Shown here piece by piece: positions 8,463 through 18,117 of a DNA stretch of 54,879 nt. The notes under the pieces are model-generated. The model was given only the letters and a program-made list of their open reading frames with translations. It searched no databases and had not been told where the DNA came from. The DNA lies in assembly GCF_003007785.1 (NCBI RefSeq), contig NZ_PXOH01000029.1, positions 1 through 54,879 on the forward strand, given 5' to 3'. Position 1 is the stretch's first letter, and every line of letters begins with the position of its first letter. The position numbers and the translations under genes were made by a program. The DNA comes from Aphanothece hegewaldii CCALA 016. GTDB taxonomy: Bacteria; Cyanobacteriota; Cyanobacteriia; Cyanobacteriales; Microcystaceae.

Positions 8463-9434
8463 ATGACTCAAAAAATTGTCGGTATGCTCAGTAGTTATCA
8501 AGGGATTAGTGAACAGCGAGATTGGCTGTGGCGACAGACTCCTAACTCTTTTGGCATTTGGAACAATACTCAAGTCATCGCCTCTGCATCTAAACCCGAT
8601 TTTCTCTTGATGTATCAATTTGATTTTCCGATTGGCAAGCCGAAAAAAAAACAATCCTTTTGGCAACAGTTACGCCAATTGCGAAAGCCGCCAGCTAAAC
8701 CACCCGACGTATCCTCTCTATTGCGCGGTGTTCCTACTGAAAGAATTATATATCTCCTTAGAGAACCCCCTTTAGAAGAAGTTCTCCCCATCAATAAAGC
8801 CAACTACGAAGCCGCTAAACAATATTGTGGATATATTTCAGGTCCCGATCAATATGCGCCCATTCCTGACTATATGCCCGCTATTTGGTACGTTAATGCT
8901 TCTTTTAGAGAATTAAATGAAATGCCACCCCCAGAGAAAACTAAAAATTGTAGTTGGATCACATCGGGTATTTCTCGCACCGAAAGTCATCGTCAACGGT
9001 TAGCCTTCCTGAAACTATTACGAGACAATCATTTTGATTTTGACCTCTATGGACGCGGTTTACCCGATTGGGCAAACGGATACGGTACATTAAATAATAA
9101 ATGGTGTGGCATGGCTCCCTATTATTACAACATTGCGATCGAAAACTACGCCGAAAACGATTTATATGTTAGCGAAAAGCTGTGGGATTCTTTGTTATCT
9201 TGGTGTTTACCGATTTATTATGGTGGAGGAGCCGCCGAAAAATTATTACCGCCTGGAAGTTATCTAAAATTACCGAGTCTTGATGAAAAAGGATTTGCTT
9301 ATCTTAAAGAAGTTACTTCTAATTTAGACGCTTGGCATCAAGCGAGAAATGCGATCGCTGAAGCAAGACAAATTATCCTACACAAGTTAAACTTACTGGC
9401 ATGGTTATCTAATTTTATCGAAAAAGCCTTTTAA
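8463..9434 (+). CDS. Glycosyltransferase family 10 (fucosyltransferase-like)
   Basis: A 323-residue protein whose C-terminal half matches the alpha-(1,3)-fucosyltransferase (GT10) fold. It shows YYYNIAIENYAENDLYVSEK and LWDSLLSWCLPIYYGGG, the nucleotide-sugar binding signature of the family. The N-terminal half is less conserved, as usual. No membrane anchor is seen. The next gene, 5 nt downstream, is another glycosyltransferase-like protein, so both probably build the same surface or extracellular glycan. Whether GDP-fucose is the real donor cannot be told. Confidence 0.85.
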   Translation: MTQKIVGMLSSYQGISEQRDWLWRQTPNSFGIWNNTQVIASASKPDFLLMYQFDFPIGKPKKKQSFWQQLRQLRKPPAKPPDVSSLLRGVPTERIIYLLREPPLEEVLPINKANYEAAKQYCGYISGPDQYAPIPDYMPAIWYVNASFRELNEMPPPEKTKNCSWITSGISRTESHRQRLAFLKLLRDNHFDFDLYGRGLPDWANGYGTLNNKWCGMAPYYYNIAIENYAENDLYVSEKLWDSLLSWCLPIYYGGGAAEKLLPPGSYLKLPSLDEKGFAYLKEVTSNLDAWHQARNAIAEARQIILHKLNLLAWLSNFIEKAF

Positions 9435-9439
9435 ATCTC

Positions 9440-10429
9440 ATGGATGGAATCTGCACACTGGCTAATGATCGGGTTCTTAATCAACTCATTGCTTTACTAA
9501 ATAGTATTGAAGTAATTTTAGGAAAAGATACTCCCGTTTGCGTCTATCCTTACGATGATAATACTGAACTTCTTACCGCAGAAATAGCGAAACGTCCCAA
9601 CGTACAACTCTATGATGACCAAGAATCAATAGAACGATGGGATAATTTTGCTCTCTGTGCTTGGGATACTCATCCAACCGCCCGCCAAATTTGGAAAAAA
9701 GCCGGAAGTGAGGGTTATCATCGCTTTGGCACACATCGGCGTTATTGTGCTTTTGATGGGCCTTTTGAGCGGTTTATCTATATGGATGGCGATACCGTAG
9801 CAATGGGGCCAATGAATGATATTTTTAAGTTATTAGATCAATATGATTGTATTACTTATGATTTTCAGTATAAAGATCCGACTCATGTTTATGATCTAGC
9901 TTCACCAAAATTATTAAAAGTTTTTTCTCAAGAACGCATACAATCTGAGATTTTTTGTTCTGGCTTTTATGGGTCGAAAAAAGATTTATTTACTGAAGAA
10001 AAACGCAATTGGTTAATTGAACAACTCAAAAATGGTGAAGCAGAAATTCTTTATCCGATGGCACCAGATCAAACACTCATCAATTACATGATGATGAAAT
10101 CAGGTTTTTCAATTTATAACTTTGCTCATCATCTATCTTCTGAGCAACGGACAGGTTGTTGTGTGACTTCACCTCATTTCACAGCTAAAGACCAGATTTT
10201 ATACGATAAGGGAAATCGTTTAACTTATCTTCACTATATCGGTCTATCTTCGAGTTTATTTAACCGAGTTTGTGCGGGTGAAAATATTGATTTTACATAC
10301 AGAGATATTTTTTTACACTATCGTTATCTATCGGAACCTGAAAACCGTCCCCAGTTTAAATCAATTGCCAAACCTGCTCAAACTCCTACCTTAAAACAAA
10401 AAATCTTAGCCAAATTAGGCTTAAAGTGA
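9440..10429 (+). CDS. GT8-like glycosyltransferase (Npun_R2821/R2823-type)
   Basis: A 329-residue protein with a GT-A nucleotide-sugar fold. The YMDGDTVAMGP segment near residues 113-123 supplies the metal-binding DxD, and FCSGFYGSK follows as in family 8 enzymes. It starts within ANDRVLNQLIALLNSIEVIL, the usual opening of this cyanobacterial family. It follows the GT10 gene after 5 nt and is very likely cotranscribed. The acceptor is unknown. Confidence 0.75.
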   Translation: MDGICTLANDRVLNQLIALLNSIEVILGKDTPVCVYPYDDNTELLTAEIAKRPNVQLYDDQESIERWDNFALCAWDTHPTARQIWKKAGSEGYHRFGTHRRYCAFDGPFERFIYMDGDTVAMGPMNDIFKLLDQYDCITYDFQYKDPTHVYDLASPKLLKVFSQERIQSEIFCSGFYGSKKDLFTEEKRNWLIEQLKNGEAEILYPMAPDQTLINYMMMKSGFSIYNFAHHLSSEQRTGCCVTSPHFTAKDQILYDKGNRLTYLHYIGLSSSLFNRVCAGENIDFTYRDIFLHYRYLSEPENRPQFKSIAKPAQTPTLKQKILAKLGLK

Positions 10430-10565
10430 ACACAGGAACAAAAGCTTAATAACTATAGACATTTAGTACATACCGACTTAAGTAAATGTTCATACGATTG
10501 CCCTTTTCCTGCTTTGATACCGTTCACTAGCATAAAATGGCATTAATGATCATTGATGATTGACC

Positions 10566-11561
10566 ATGATTCAGTTTCATATACAGGCTGATAGTGATAT
10601 ACCCGCGTCAAAACAACTTTTTGACCAAATTCGTTTTGCGATCGCCTCATGCCAATATCCACCAGGACATCGTTTACCCAGCACCCGACAACTGGCGATG
10701 ATTACGGGATTACATCGTAATACGATTAGTAAAGTCTATCAACAACTCGAAGATGATGGACTCGTCGAGTCTGTTGCAGGTTCTGGTATTTATGTCAAGG
10801 CTCAAGCAAATAAAAGTAACTCTCAATTCGGCTCACCTTTATTACAACAATTTCCCGAAGCGAGTCAATTTATCCAACAAAGTTTAGATCATCTTTTAAC
10901 TCAAGGTTTAACTCTTTCTCAAGTCAAAGAATTACTCATCTCTGAAATAGATTGGCGATTACGTTGTAGTGCTAAAGTATTAGTAACGATTCCCACAGTT
11001 GATTTAGGCGCGGGTCAATTGATGGTTAAAGAATTAGAGCAAACATTAGGTATTTCAGTCGAACTCGTGCCAATGGAAGATTTAGCTAAAGTGTTAGCAC
11101 AAACTAACTCTGCAACTGTCGTTACGAGTCGTTATTTTGTCATTCCGGCTGAAGCGATCGCCGCCCCTTATGCAAGTCGAGTGATCGCTGTGGATATTTA
11201 TGATTACGAAAAAGAATTAAGCGTCGTCAAAAAACTTCCGAAAGAGAGTCGTTTAGGAGTAGTGAGTTTAAGTCGAGGCATTTTAAGTGTTGCAGAAATT
11301 CTTATTCATAGTTTGCGAGGCGATGATATTTTAGTGGTTACAGCCCATATTAGTGATACTGAAAAACTTAAAACCTTAATTCGCACTTCACAACTAATTA
11401 TTAGCGATCAAGCGAGTTATATTATTATTAAACGTTTACTCATCGATAATAGAGACGAGATCATTCGCACACCTGAAATTATTTGTAGTAAAAATTATAT
11501 CGGAGAAAAATCACTAGAATTACTCAGACGTGAGTTAGGTTTAGGAAATGAAAAAAAATAG
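10566..11561 (+). CDS. GntR-family transcriptional regulator
   Basis: The N-terminal winged helix is a clear GntR domain: IPASKQLFDQIRFAIA, LPSTRQLAMITGLHRNTISK and the wing GSGIYV at residues 15-80. The C-terminal ~240 residues are not an aminotransferase (MocR) domain and look like a periplasmic-binding-like or unclassified effector domain. I chose ATG 10566; a TTG two codons upstream is also possible. It lies just before the binding-protein/kinase cluster and may regulate it, which is an inference from position. Confidence 0.82.
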   Translation: MIQFHIQADSDIPASKQLFDQIRFAIASCQYPPGHRLPSTRQLAMITGLHRNTISKVYQQLEDDGLVESVAGSGIYVKAQANKSNSQFGSPLLQQFPEASQFIQQSLDHLLTQGLTLSQVKELLISEIDWRLRCSAKVLVTIPTVDLGAGQLMVKELEQTLGISVELVPMEDLAKVLAQTNSATVVTSRYFVIPAEAIAAPYASRVIAVDIYDYEKELSVVKKLPKESRLGVVSLSRGILSVAEILIHSLRGDDILVVTAHISDTEKLKTLIRTSQLIISDQASYIIIKRLLIDNRDEIIRTPEIICSKNYIGEKSLELLRRELGLGNEKK

Positions 11562-11669
11562 CCAAACTTAAAAAAAACTTCACAAATCTTGATATTTTTT
11601 AGAAGAAATACTTCTATGACTGTGTGTAGTATTTCAATAGAGATCATTTGTGAATCGTGTAAATATAAT

Positions 11670-13094
11670 ATGTCTTGCGTGCGTTCTAAGAAAACCCTTG
11701 GGAGTGAGCGAAATAAGAGCAAAAACCGTTTAACAGCGATCGTTTTACCGTTTTTATTAACTCTAGTGAGTTGTTCAGGAACAGAAAAACGTATTTATGA
11801 GCAAAATGTTACCGCCGATACAGACACGTTAGAAATTTGGTGGGATAAGGGTTTTACTCTCGAAGAAGACGAAGCCTTACAAAAACTCGTCAAAGATTGG
11901 GAAAAGCAAAGCGGTAAAACAATTAAACTGTCTTTTTATACAACAGATGAACTGTCTCAAAAAGTAGAACGAGAGTTAAAAGCGGGGGAGCTTCCCGATA
12001 TTATCGCTATGTTTAAAAGCGAAAAATCATTAACTTCCCGTTTAGCGTGGGATGGAAAACTAGCAGATGTCTCCGATGTTATTCTACCTAATCAAAAAAA
12101 TTATGAAGAATTAGCCCTAAAATCAGTTAATTTTTATAACAATGTCGAGAAAAAAAGAAGTTATTATGCGCTGCCAATTCATCAAGCAACAATACACGTT
12201 TATTACTGGAAAGGTGTTTTAAACAAAATTGGCTATAAAGAAAAAGATATCCCCAAAGATTGGGAGAATTTCTGGAATTTTTGGGGAAAAGCACAAAATG
12301 AGTTAAAAACCAAGGAAAATATCAATATTTACGGACTAGGTTTACCTTTATCTGTAGAAGCGGGGGACACATACCAAACTTTTGAACAATTATTAGAAGC
12401 CTATGATATTAAAATTTTAGACGACAAAGGACAGTTACAAATTGATAATCCTCAAGTTCGTCAAGGGATAATTAAAATACTAACTTGGTATAGTCAAACC
12501 TATCAAAAAGGTTATTTTTCCCCTCAAGCATTACACTGGCTTAATCCTGATAATAACCGAAGTATGCTCAATAGAGAAGTTTTAATGACCACTAATGATA
12601 CTCTTTCTATTGCCACAGCAGTTAGAACCGATCAAGAAACATATCAAAATAAATTAGGACTTTTAGAACTACCTAATAAACCGAATGGACAACCAATGCG
12701 TTATTTAGCTACAGTACAACAAGTCATTTTATTTGCTGATTCTGAACATCAAAAAGAAGCCAAAAATTTTCTATCTTATTTAATTGAACCAGAAACGATC
12801 GACACTTATCTAAAAGCATCGGGCGGTCGTCATTCTCCAGTGTTAAAATCAGTTTGGAAAGATCCCTTTTGGACAAACCCGAAAGATCCCCATGTTTCCC
12901 GTGCCAGCCATACTTTTAAAACTCAACCGACTCGATTATTTTATACATTTGATAATCCAGCTTATAGTATGGTACTAAAAGAAAATGTCTGGGGCAAAGC
13001 TCTTTCTAGAGTAATTGTCGAAAAAGTTCCACCTGAACAGGCAGCCGATGAAGCAATTGTGAGAATTAAAGAAATATTTGAAGAATGGCAATGA
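11670..13094 (+). CDS. Extracellular solute-binding lipoprotein (ABC type, family 1)
   Basis: A 474-residue sugar-type binding protein. With ATG 11670 as start the N-terminus is a lipoprotein signal: basic residues, hydrophobic LTAIVLPFLLTL, then the lipobox LVSC, so it is anchored outside the plasma membrane. The body shows the family pattern EIWWDKGF, GELPDIIAMF, YYALPIHQATIHVYYWK. The frame runs back to a TTG at 11589, but that would bury the signal peptide. No ABC permease or ATPase gene follows. Instead the stop overlaps the start of a hybrid kinase gene by 10 nt, which points to a sensory role. Confidence 0.85.
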   Translation: MSCVRSKKTLGSERNKSKNRLTAIVLPFLLTLVSCSGTEKRIYEQNVTADTDTLEIWWDKGFTLEEDEALQKLVKDWEKQSGKTIKLSFYTTDELSQKVERELKAGELPDIIAMFKSEKSLTSRLAWDGKLADVSDVILPNQKNYEELALKSVNFYNNVEKKRSYYALPIHQATIHVYYWKGVLNKIGYKEKDIPKDWENFWNFWGKAQNELKTKENINIYGLGLPLSVEAGDTYQTFEQLLEAYDIKILDDKGQLQIDNPQVRQGIIKILTWYSQTYQKGYFSPQALHWLNPDNNRSMLNREVLMTTNDTLSIATAVRTDQETYQNKLGLLELPNKPNGQPMRYLATVQQVILFADSEHQKEAKNFLSYLIEPETIDTYLKASGGRHSPVLKSVWKDPFWTNPKDPHVSRASHTFKTQPTRLFYTFDNPAYSMVLKENVWGKALSRVIVEKVPPEQAADEAIVRIKEIFEEWQ

Positions 13095-15955
13095 ACTTCT
13101 GGCAACAGAATTTAACCACAAAGGTAGCAGGAGCATTTTTATTTTTATCATTGTTAACCCTTGGTGTAGTTGGTGGTGTGGCTTTTTTACGAGCTAGAGA
13201 AGCCTTAAAACAAGCTGCATTTGATCGTTTGCGAGTAACTGCTACTCTAAAAGAAGAAGAAATTACCCGATGGTTTGAAGATCAAAAAGAAGATTTTTTA
13301 TTGCTGACTAAGTTTCCTGATATACAAAATAATTTTCAAATAATATTGAGTCATTCTCCATCAGATCCCGTTTACCAAAAAGCAGATCAATTACTAGAAA
13401 AATACATTAAAGATGTTGTCGCCATCAAATTACCTTTTAAAGAAGTATGTATTTTAGATCGCAGTAACCGTATTATTCTTTCTACCAACTCACAACGAGA
13501 AGGAAATTATGAAATTTTAGCTAATGTGACTTATATTGATCAAATTAAGGCGAATGAGCCTTTTACTCCTATTTTTCATGTTTCTTCAGTTACGGGGAAA
13601 CCCTCAGTTACTTTATCGACTCCAATTCGTAATAAAAAAGGTCTTCGTATTGGTCTAATACTGGCTAATCTTAGCTTAGATCGCATTGATCAAATAGTCC
13701 GAGAAAGCACAGGTTTAGGGCAAAGTGGCGAAACCTATTTAGTTGGATCTATTGTGACAAAAAATACGTTGATTTCAATGGATCAATTAAACAATATGGA
13801 TGGGTTTCCTAATGGTGTAAGTAGTCTTGGGATCGATGCAGCCATACAAGGGATCAATGGTTCGGGTTTGTATCGCAATTATGCAGATATTCCAGTTTTG
13901 GGGGTGTATCGATGGCTAAAATATCAAGATTTGGCGTTGTTGGTAGAAATGGAACAAAATGAAGCTTTTGCACCTGCACGTCGTCTCGCTACAACTATCG
14001 TTTTAGTCGGTTTGGTGTCTGTAGCAACTCTGATGATGGGGGTTTACTGGTTATCGCGTCAGTTAACTTTGTCTCGTGAACAACTCGAAAATTATAGCCA
14101 TGAACTTGAAGCACAAGCACAAGTTTTGCAACAAGAAATAGAAGATCGCATTGCGGCTGAATCTGCTCAAGCTAAGTCAGAAGCGGAGTTACGGGCTTTA
14201 TTTTCAGCGATGACAGAATTGATTTTTGTTTTGGATGCTCAAGGAAAATATCTCAAAATTGCACCAACAAATAATCAAACTCTCATTCAATCAACTGATT
14301 TAATTTTAGGAAAAACGCTACATGAAGTTTTTTCACCTGAACAGGCTAATCTTTTTTTAAGTTATATTCAAACGGCTTTAGAGACTAAACAAACTACTCA
14401 TTTTGAATATAGTTTATCACTGAATCGTCAACAGACTTGGTTTGATTGTAGTATTTCACCAATTTCTATTTACTCGGTTATGGCTGTGGTTCGAGATATT
14501 ACAAAACGAAAACAAGTCGAAGAAGCGATGCAACAAGCGCTCAAAACAGCCGAAAAAGCCAACCTAGCTAAAAGTGAATTTCTGGCTAATATGAGTCATG
14601 AATTGAGAACGCCTCTTAATGCAATTCTTGGTTTTACACAAGTGATGAATCGTGATTTGGTTCGCAATCCTTTATTATTATTACAAAGTCATGAGGAAAC
14701 TTTAGAAATTATTGGGCGGAGTGGTGAACATCTTTTAGCTTTAATTAATGATGTTTTATCGATGGCAAAAATAGAATCGGGAAAAATTACGCTTCAAGAA
14801 AGTAGTTTTGATTTTCACTATTTGCTAAAAACTCTAGAAGAAATGTTACATCTTAAAGCGATTTCTAAAGGATTACAACTTCGATTTGAGATAAATTCAA
14901 ATATTCCACAATATATTTATACGGATGAAAGTAAGCTGCGTCAAGTTTTAATTAATTTGTTGGGAAATGCAATTAAATTCACTTTTGTAGGACAAGTTAT
15001 TTTAAGAGTTAATTCTAACCAAGAAGAAAGACTTATTTTTGAGGTAGAAGATACGGGGACTGGTATTGCCGCTAAAGATATAGAAAGTATTTTTGAAGCT
15101 TTTATTCAAACTGAAAATGAACAACATTCTAATCAAGGGACAGGCTTAGGATTACCGATTAGTCGTCAGTTTGTTAATTTGATGGGTGGCGAAATAACCG
15201 TTCATAGTGTGTTAGGTAAAGGTAGTGTATTTCGCTTTGATATTCCTTTAAAAGTAGCTGATAGTATTAATAATAATCAGCAAAAAATTTATCAAAAAGT
15301 GATGGGTTTAGCACCAAATCAGCCTCAATATCGTATTCTAATTGTTGAGGATAAATGGGAAAATAGGCAACTTTTACGGCGTATTTTAGAACCCCTTGGC
15401 TTTGAAATTCAAGAAGCAGAAAATGGACAACAGGGTATAGAAATATGGAAAAATTGGCAGCCTCATTTAATATGGATGGATATGAGAATGCCTGTGATGG
15501 ATGGTTATGAAGCGACTCAACGCATTAAACAAACAACGATGGGTCAGGCTACTGTTATTATTGCATTAACGGCTAGTGCATTTGAAGAAAAGCGATCGCT
15601 TGTTTTATCCGCCGGTTGTGATGATTTTGTGAGTAAACCTTTTCAAACAGCAGAAATTTTTGAAAAGATGGCTAAATATCTTGGAATTGAATATATTTTT
15701 GCTCAAAATTCCACGACTATTCTATCTGATTCTATTTCAAATAGTGATTTAACAATACAATATCTTAATTCAATGCCGTCAGAATGGCTTGAACAACTCT
15801 ATCATGTCGCAAGTCAAGCGGATGAAAATAAAATTTTAATGCTTTTACAACAAATTCCTCCCTCTGAAGTCACTCTTTATCAAACTCTGACTACACTTGT
15901 CGAAAATCTTCAGTTTGAACAAATTATGGAGAAAGTACAAGCTACTTTGGGATAA
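13085..15955 (+). CDS. Hybrid sensor histidine kinase (Cache, PAS, HisKA, HATPase, REC)
   Basis: A 956-residue membrane kinase. A first membrane helix is near residues 13-33, then a periplasmic Cache-like sensor to about 300, a second helix near 301-323, a coiled coil, a PAS domain near 365-480, HisKA with the phosphorylated His at about 505 in SHELRTPLN, an ATPase domain to about 720 (NLLGNAIKF, EDTGTGIA, GTGLGLPIS), and a receiver domain with the acceptor Asp near 799 (WMDMRMPVMDG). It overlaps the binding-protein gene by 10 nt, so translation is probably coupled. The phosphoryl output is likely relayed to the response regulator 42 nt downstream. Confidence 0.95.
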   Translation: MAMNFWQQNLTTKVAGAFLFLSLLTLGVVGGVAFLRAREALKQAAFDRLRVTATLKEEEITRWFEDQKEDFLLLTKFPDIQNNFQIILSHSPSDPVYQKADQLLEKYIKDVVAIKLPFKEVCILDRSNRIILSTNSQREGNYEILANVTYIDQIKANEPFTPIFHVSSVTGKPSVTLSTPIRNKKGLRIGLILANLSLDRIDQIVRESTGLGQSGETYLVGSIVTKNTLISMDQLNNMDGFPNGVSSLGIDAAIQGINGSGLYRNYADIPVLGVYRWLKYQDLALLVEMEQNEAFAPARRLATTIVLVGLVSVATLMMGVYWLSRQLTLSREQLENYSHELEAQAQVLQQEIEDRIAAESAQAKSEAELRALFSAMTELIFVLDAQGKYLKIAPTNNQTLIQSTDLILGKTLHEVFSPEQANLFLSYIQTALETKQTTHFEYSLSLNRQQTWFDCSISPISIYSVMAVVRDITKRKQVEEAMQQALKTAEKANLAKSEFLANMSHELRTPLNAILGFTQVMNRDLVRNPLLLLQSHEETLEIIGRSGEHLLALINDVLSMAKIESGKITLQESSFDFHYLLKTLEEMLHLKAISKGLQLRFEINSNIPQYIYTDESKLRQVLINLLGNAIKFTFVGQVILRVNSNQEERLIFEVEDTGTGIAAKDIESIFEAFIQTENEQHSNQGTGLGLPISRQFVNLMGGEITVHSVLGKGSVFRFDIPLKVADSINNNQQKIYQKVMGLAPNQPQYRILIVEDKWENRQLLRRILEPLGFEIQEAENGQQGIEIWKNWQPHLIWMDMRMPVMDGYEATQRIKQTTMGQATVIIALTASAFEEKRSLVLSAGCDDFVSKPFQTAEIFEKMAKYLGIEYIFAQNSTTILSDSISNSDLTIQYLNSMPSEWLEQLYHVASQADENKILMLLQQIPPSEVTLYQTLTTLVENLQFEQIMEKVQATLG

Positions 15956-15997
15956 AATATTACAATGTTTCTCATATGGGTTGTTTTTTTAAATAAA

Positions 15998-16798
15998 ATG
16001 TTACTAACTCAACCAATTGATAAATCTAGTTTTAAAATTTTGGTTGTCGATGATACGATCGATAGTCTTCGTCTGATTGCGAATATGCTTACCGAACAAG
16101 GTTATAATGTTCGTAAAGTATTAAATGGTCAAATGGCTTTAACGGCTGCTCAATCAGCACCACCCGATCTAATTTTACTAGATATTAATATGCCTCAAAT
16201 TAATGGCTATGAGGTGTGTCAACAACTTAAAGCTAATGCGTTGACGGTTGATATTCCAGTGATTTTTATTAGTGCTTTAGATGAAGTATTAGATAAGGTG
16301 AAAGCGTTTGCGGTAGGTGGAATTGATTATATTACTAAGCCGTTTCAGTTTGAAGAAGTGATCGCTAGAGTCGAAAATCAATTGACAATCCGTTTTTTGC
16401 AACAACAATTAGAAGAACAAACCCAAAAAGCAATTTCTACGGAAGAAAAATATCATCGTTTTTTTCAATATTCTGATGTTGGAATTTTTGTAGTTTCATC
16501 TCAGGGTGTCTATCAAAGTATTAATTCATATTTAGCTAAACTCTATGGTTATGATTCTCCTGAAAAAATGATGACGGTTTTAATTAGCCCTGAAAATAAT
16601 CTTTATGTTAAATCAAATCGTTGGGATGAAATCTTAAAGCTTTTAAAAACTCAAGAAAAAATTTCTAATTTAGAATCCCAGATTTATCGTGCTGATGGTT
16701 CAATCATTACGGTTTCTGAATCAATATGGCTGGCCAAAGGTTCACAAACTAACTTACCTTATTATGAAGGTATCGTTATTCCAATTAATCAAATATAA
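15998..16798 (+). CDS. Response regulator with REC and PAS domains
   Basis: A receiver domain (KILVVDDTIDSLRLIA at the start, LILLDINMPQINGYE with the acceptor Asp, then the conserved KPF near residue 110) is followed by a coiled coil and a PAS domain (YHRFFQYSDVGIFVVSSQG). No kinase, cyclase or DNA-binding output is present, so it probably acts through protein contacts or as a truncated regulator. ATG 15998 is preferred because the upstream extension to 15965 is hydrophobic and not part of the REC fold. It completes the binding protein-kinase-regulator unit. Confidence 0.88.
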   Translation: MLLTQPIDKSSFKILVVDDTIDSLRLIANMLTEQGYNVRKVLNGQMALTAAQSAPPDLILLDINMPQINGYEVCQQLKANALTVDIPVIFISALDEVLDKVKAFAVGGIDYITKPFQFEEVIARVENQLTIRFLQQQLEEQTQKAISTEEKYHRFFQYSDVGIFVVSSQGVYQSINSYLAKLYGYDSPEKMMTVLISPENNLYVKSNRWDEILKLLKTQEKISNLESQIYRADGSIITVSESIWLAKGSQTNLPYYEGIVIPINQI

Positions 16799-16986
16799 AA
16801 ATATGTTATTTTACCAAAAGCCAACAAAAGGTTATAATGGTTTGCTTTGCTTAATCAAGCCTTAACCTGCGGGTAGTGTTTTTAAGATTAAAAAAATTCT
16901 TGAGAAAAGTTTGTAATAAGTAAAAAAAACGTTATTCTAGAAACAATGTAACATTTTCAAAAACATATTGCTACTTTTAAGGCTAA

Positions 16987-18039
16987 TTGACACAACGCTC
17001 AATTAGTGATCACGTCCAAAAAATGTTTAATTCGTTAAGTATCGCCAAGCTAATCAATGGAAATCGTCGCCAATTTTTCAAATGGGGACTTGTTACAGGG
17101 GTAGGGATAGCTGGTACAGCAGTCGGACTTAAGGCTTTACAACCGACTCAACGCAAGATAGTACCTATTCCCGAAATTCCCGACACGACCAAAATTGAAT
17201 CTATTGGAATTAATCCTCTCGCTTTTGCGCGTCATTTCGATTACGGTAAGATTATCGAGGAAAATGGGCGTAAAATCCGAGAATTTAGGGTTGAAGCACG
17301 AACAACCCCCGTGAAACTGAATGAAGCTGTCACTTTTATTACTTGGAACCTTAACGGACAAGTTCCGGGGCCAACTTTTAGGGCGACAGAAGGCGATCGC
17401 ATCCGTGTAATTTTCTATAATAAAGCGGGCGGACACTCTCACTCTTTGCATTTTCATGGCATCCATGAGGCAAATATGGATGGAGTACGTCCTGTACGCA
17501 ATGGCGCGGTTTTTATCTACGAATTTGATGCAATTCCCTTTGGCGTTCATTTGTATCACTGTCATATTGCACCCGTCACACGCCATATTAGTAAGGGTCT
17601 TTATGGAATGTTTATTATCGATCCAAAAGAACCTAGACCCCCTGCTGATGAGATGGTTTTAATCATGGCAGGATATGACGTGAATGATGATTATAAAAAT
17701 GAACTCTATGCGTTTAATGGGTTGCCAGATTATTATATGCACCATCCGATCCCCGTTTGGAAAAATGAACTAATCCGGCTGTATGTTTTAAATATGATTG
17801 AATTCGACCCCGTAGCGACGTTCCATGTTCACGCCAATATGTTTCAAGTTTACCGCACAGGACGCACTTTAAACCCTACAGAAGAAACCGATGTGATTAC
17901 GATGGGGACAGCCGAACGACATATTTTAGAATTGAGCTATCCCTATACTGGTAAGTTTATGTTCCACCCGCATCAAGATCTTATTGCCGAGGAAGGATGT
18001 ATGGGATATTTTGACGTTCGAGAAAAAACAACAAGTTAA
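16987..18039 (+). CDS. Tat-exported two-domain multicopper oxidase
   Basis: A 350-residue cupredoxin-type oxidase. The TTG start at 16987 has an AAGG Shine-Dalgarno 4 nt upstream; the first ATG (17023) has none. A twin-arginine signal (NRRQFFKWG, residues 26-34) directs folded export. Four HxH motifs at 155-157, 191-193, 280-282 and 327-329 supply the trinuclear copper site. The type-1 copper site is in domain 1 (Cys192, His200, with Leu205 or Met208 axial); domain 2 has HPH instead of HCH and so lacks one. A leucine-type axial position suits a high-potential ferroxidase. The genes downstream encode a lipoprotein and Ftr1, which supports iron oxidation as its job. Confidence 0.88.
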   Translation: MTQRSISDHVQKMFNSLSIAKLINGNRRQFFKWGLVTGVGIAGTAVGLKALQPTQRKIVPIPEIPDTTKIESIGINPLAFARHFDYGKIIEENGRKIREFRVEARTTPVKLNEAVTFITWNLNGQVPGPTFRATEGDRIRVIFYNKAGGHSHSLHFHGIHEANMDGVRPVRNGAVFIYEFDAIPFGVHLYHCHIAPVTRHISKGLYGMFIIDPKEPRPPADEMVLIMAGYDVNDDYKNELYAFNGLPDYYMHHPIPVWKNELIRLYVLNMIEFDPVATFHVHANMFQVYRTGRTLNPTEETDVITMGTAERHILELSYPYTGKFMFHPHQDLIAEEGCMGYFDVREKTTS

Positions 18040-18117
18040 AGAAAAAATAAAACTTTAGTTTGTTGAAAATTATTGTCAAAAGCTTAGGGTATATTTTAGG
18101 ATATACTATTTGTCTTA

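Noticed and set aside
17137..17586. 149-codon ORF on the - strand
   Set aside because: Antisense to the multicopper oxidase; no recognisable protein.
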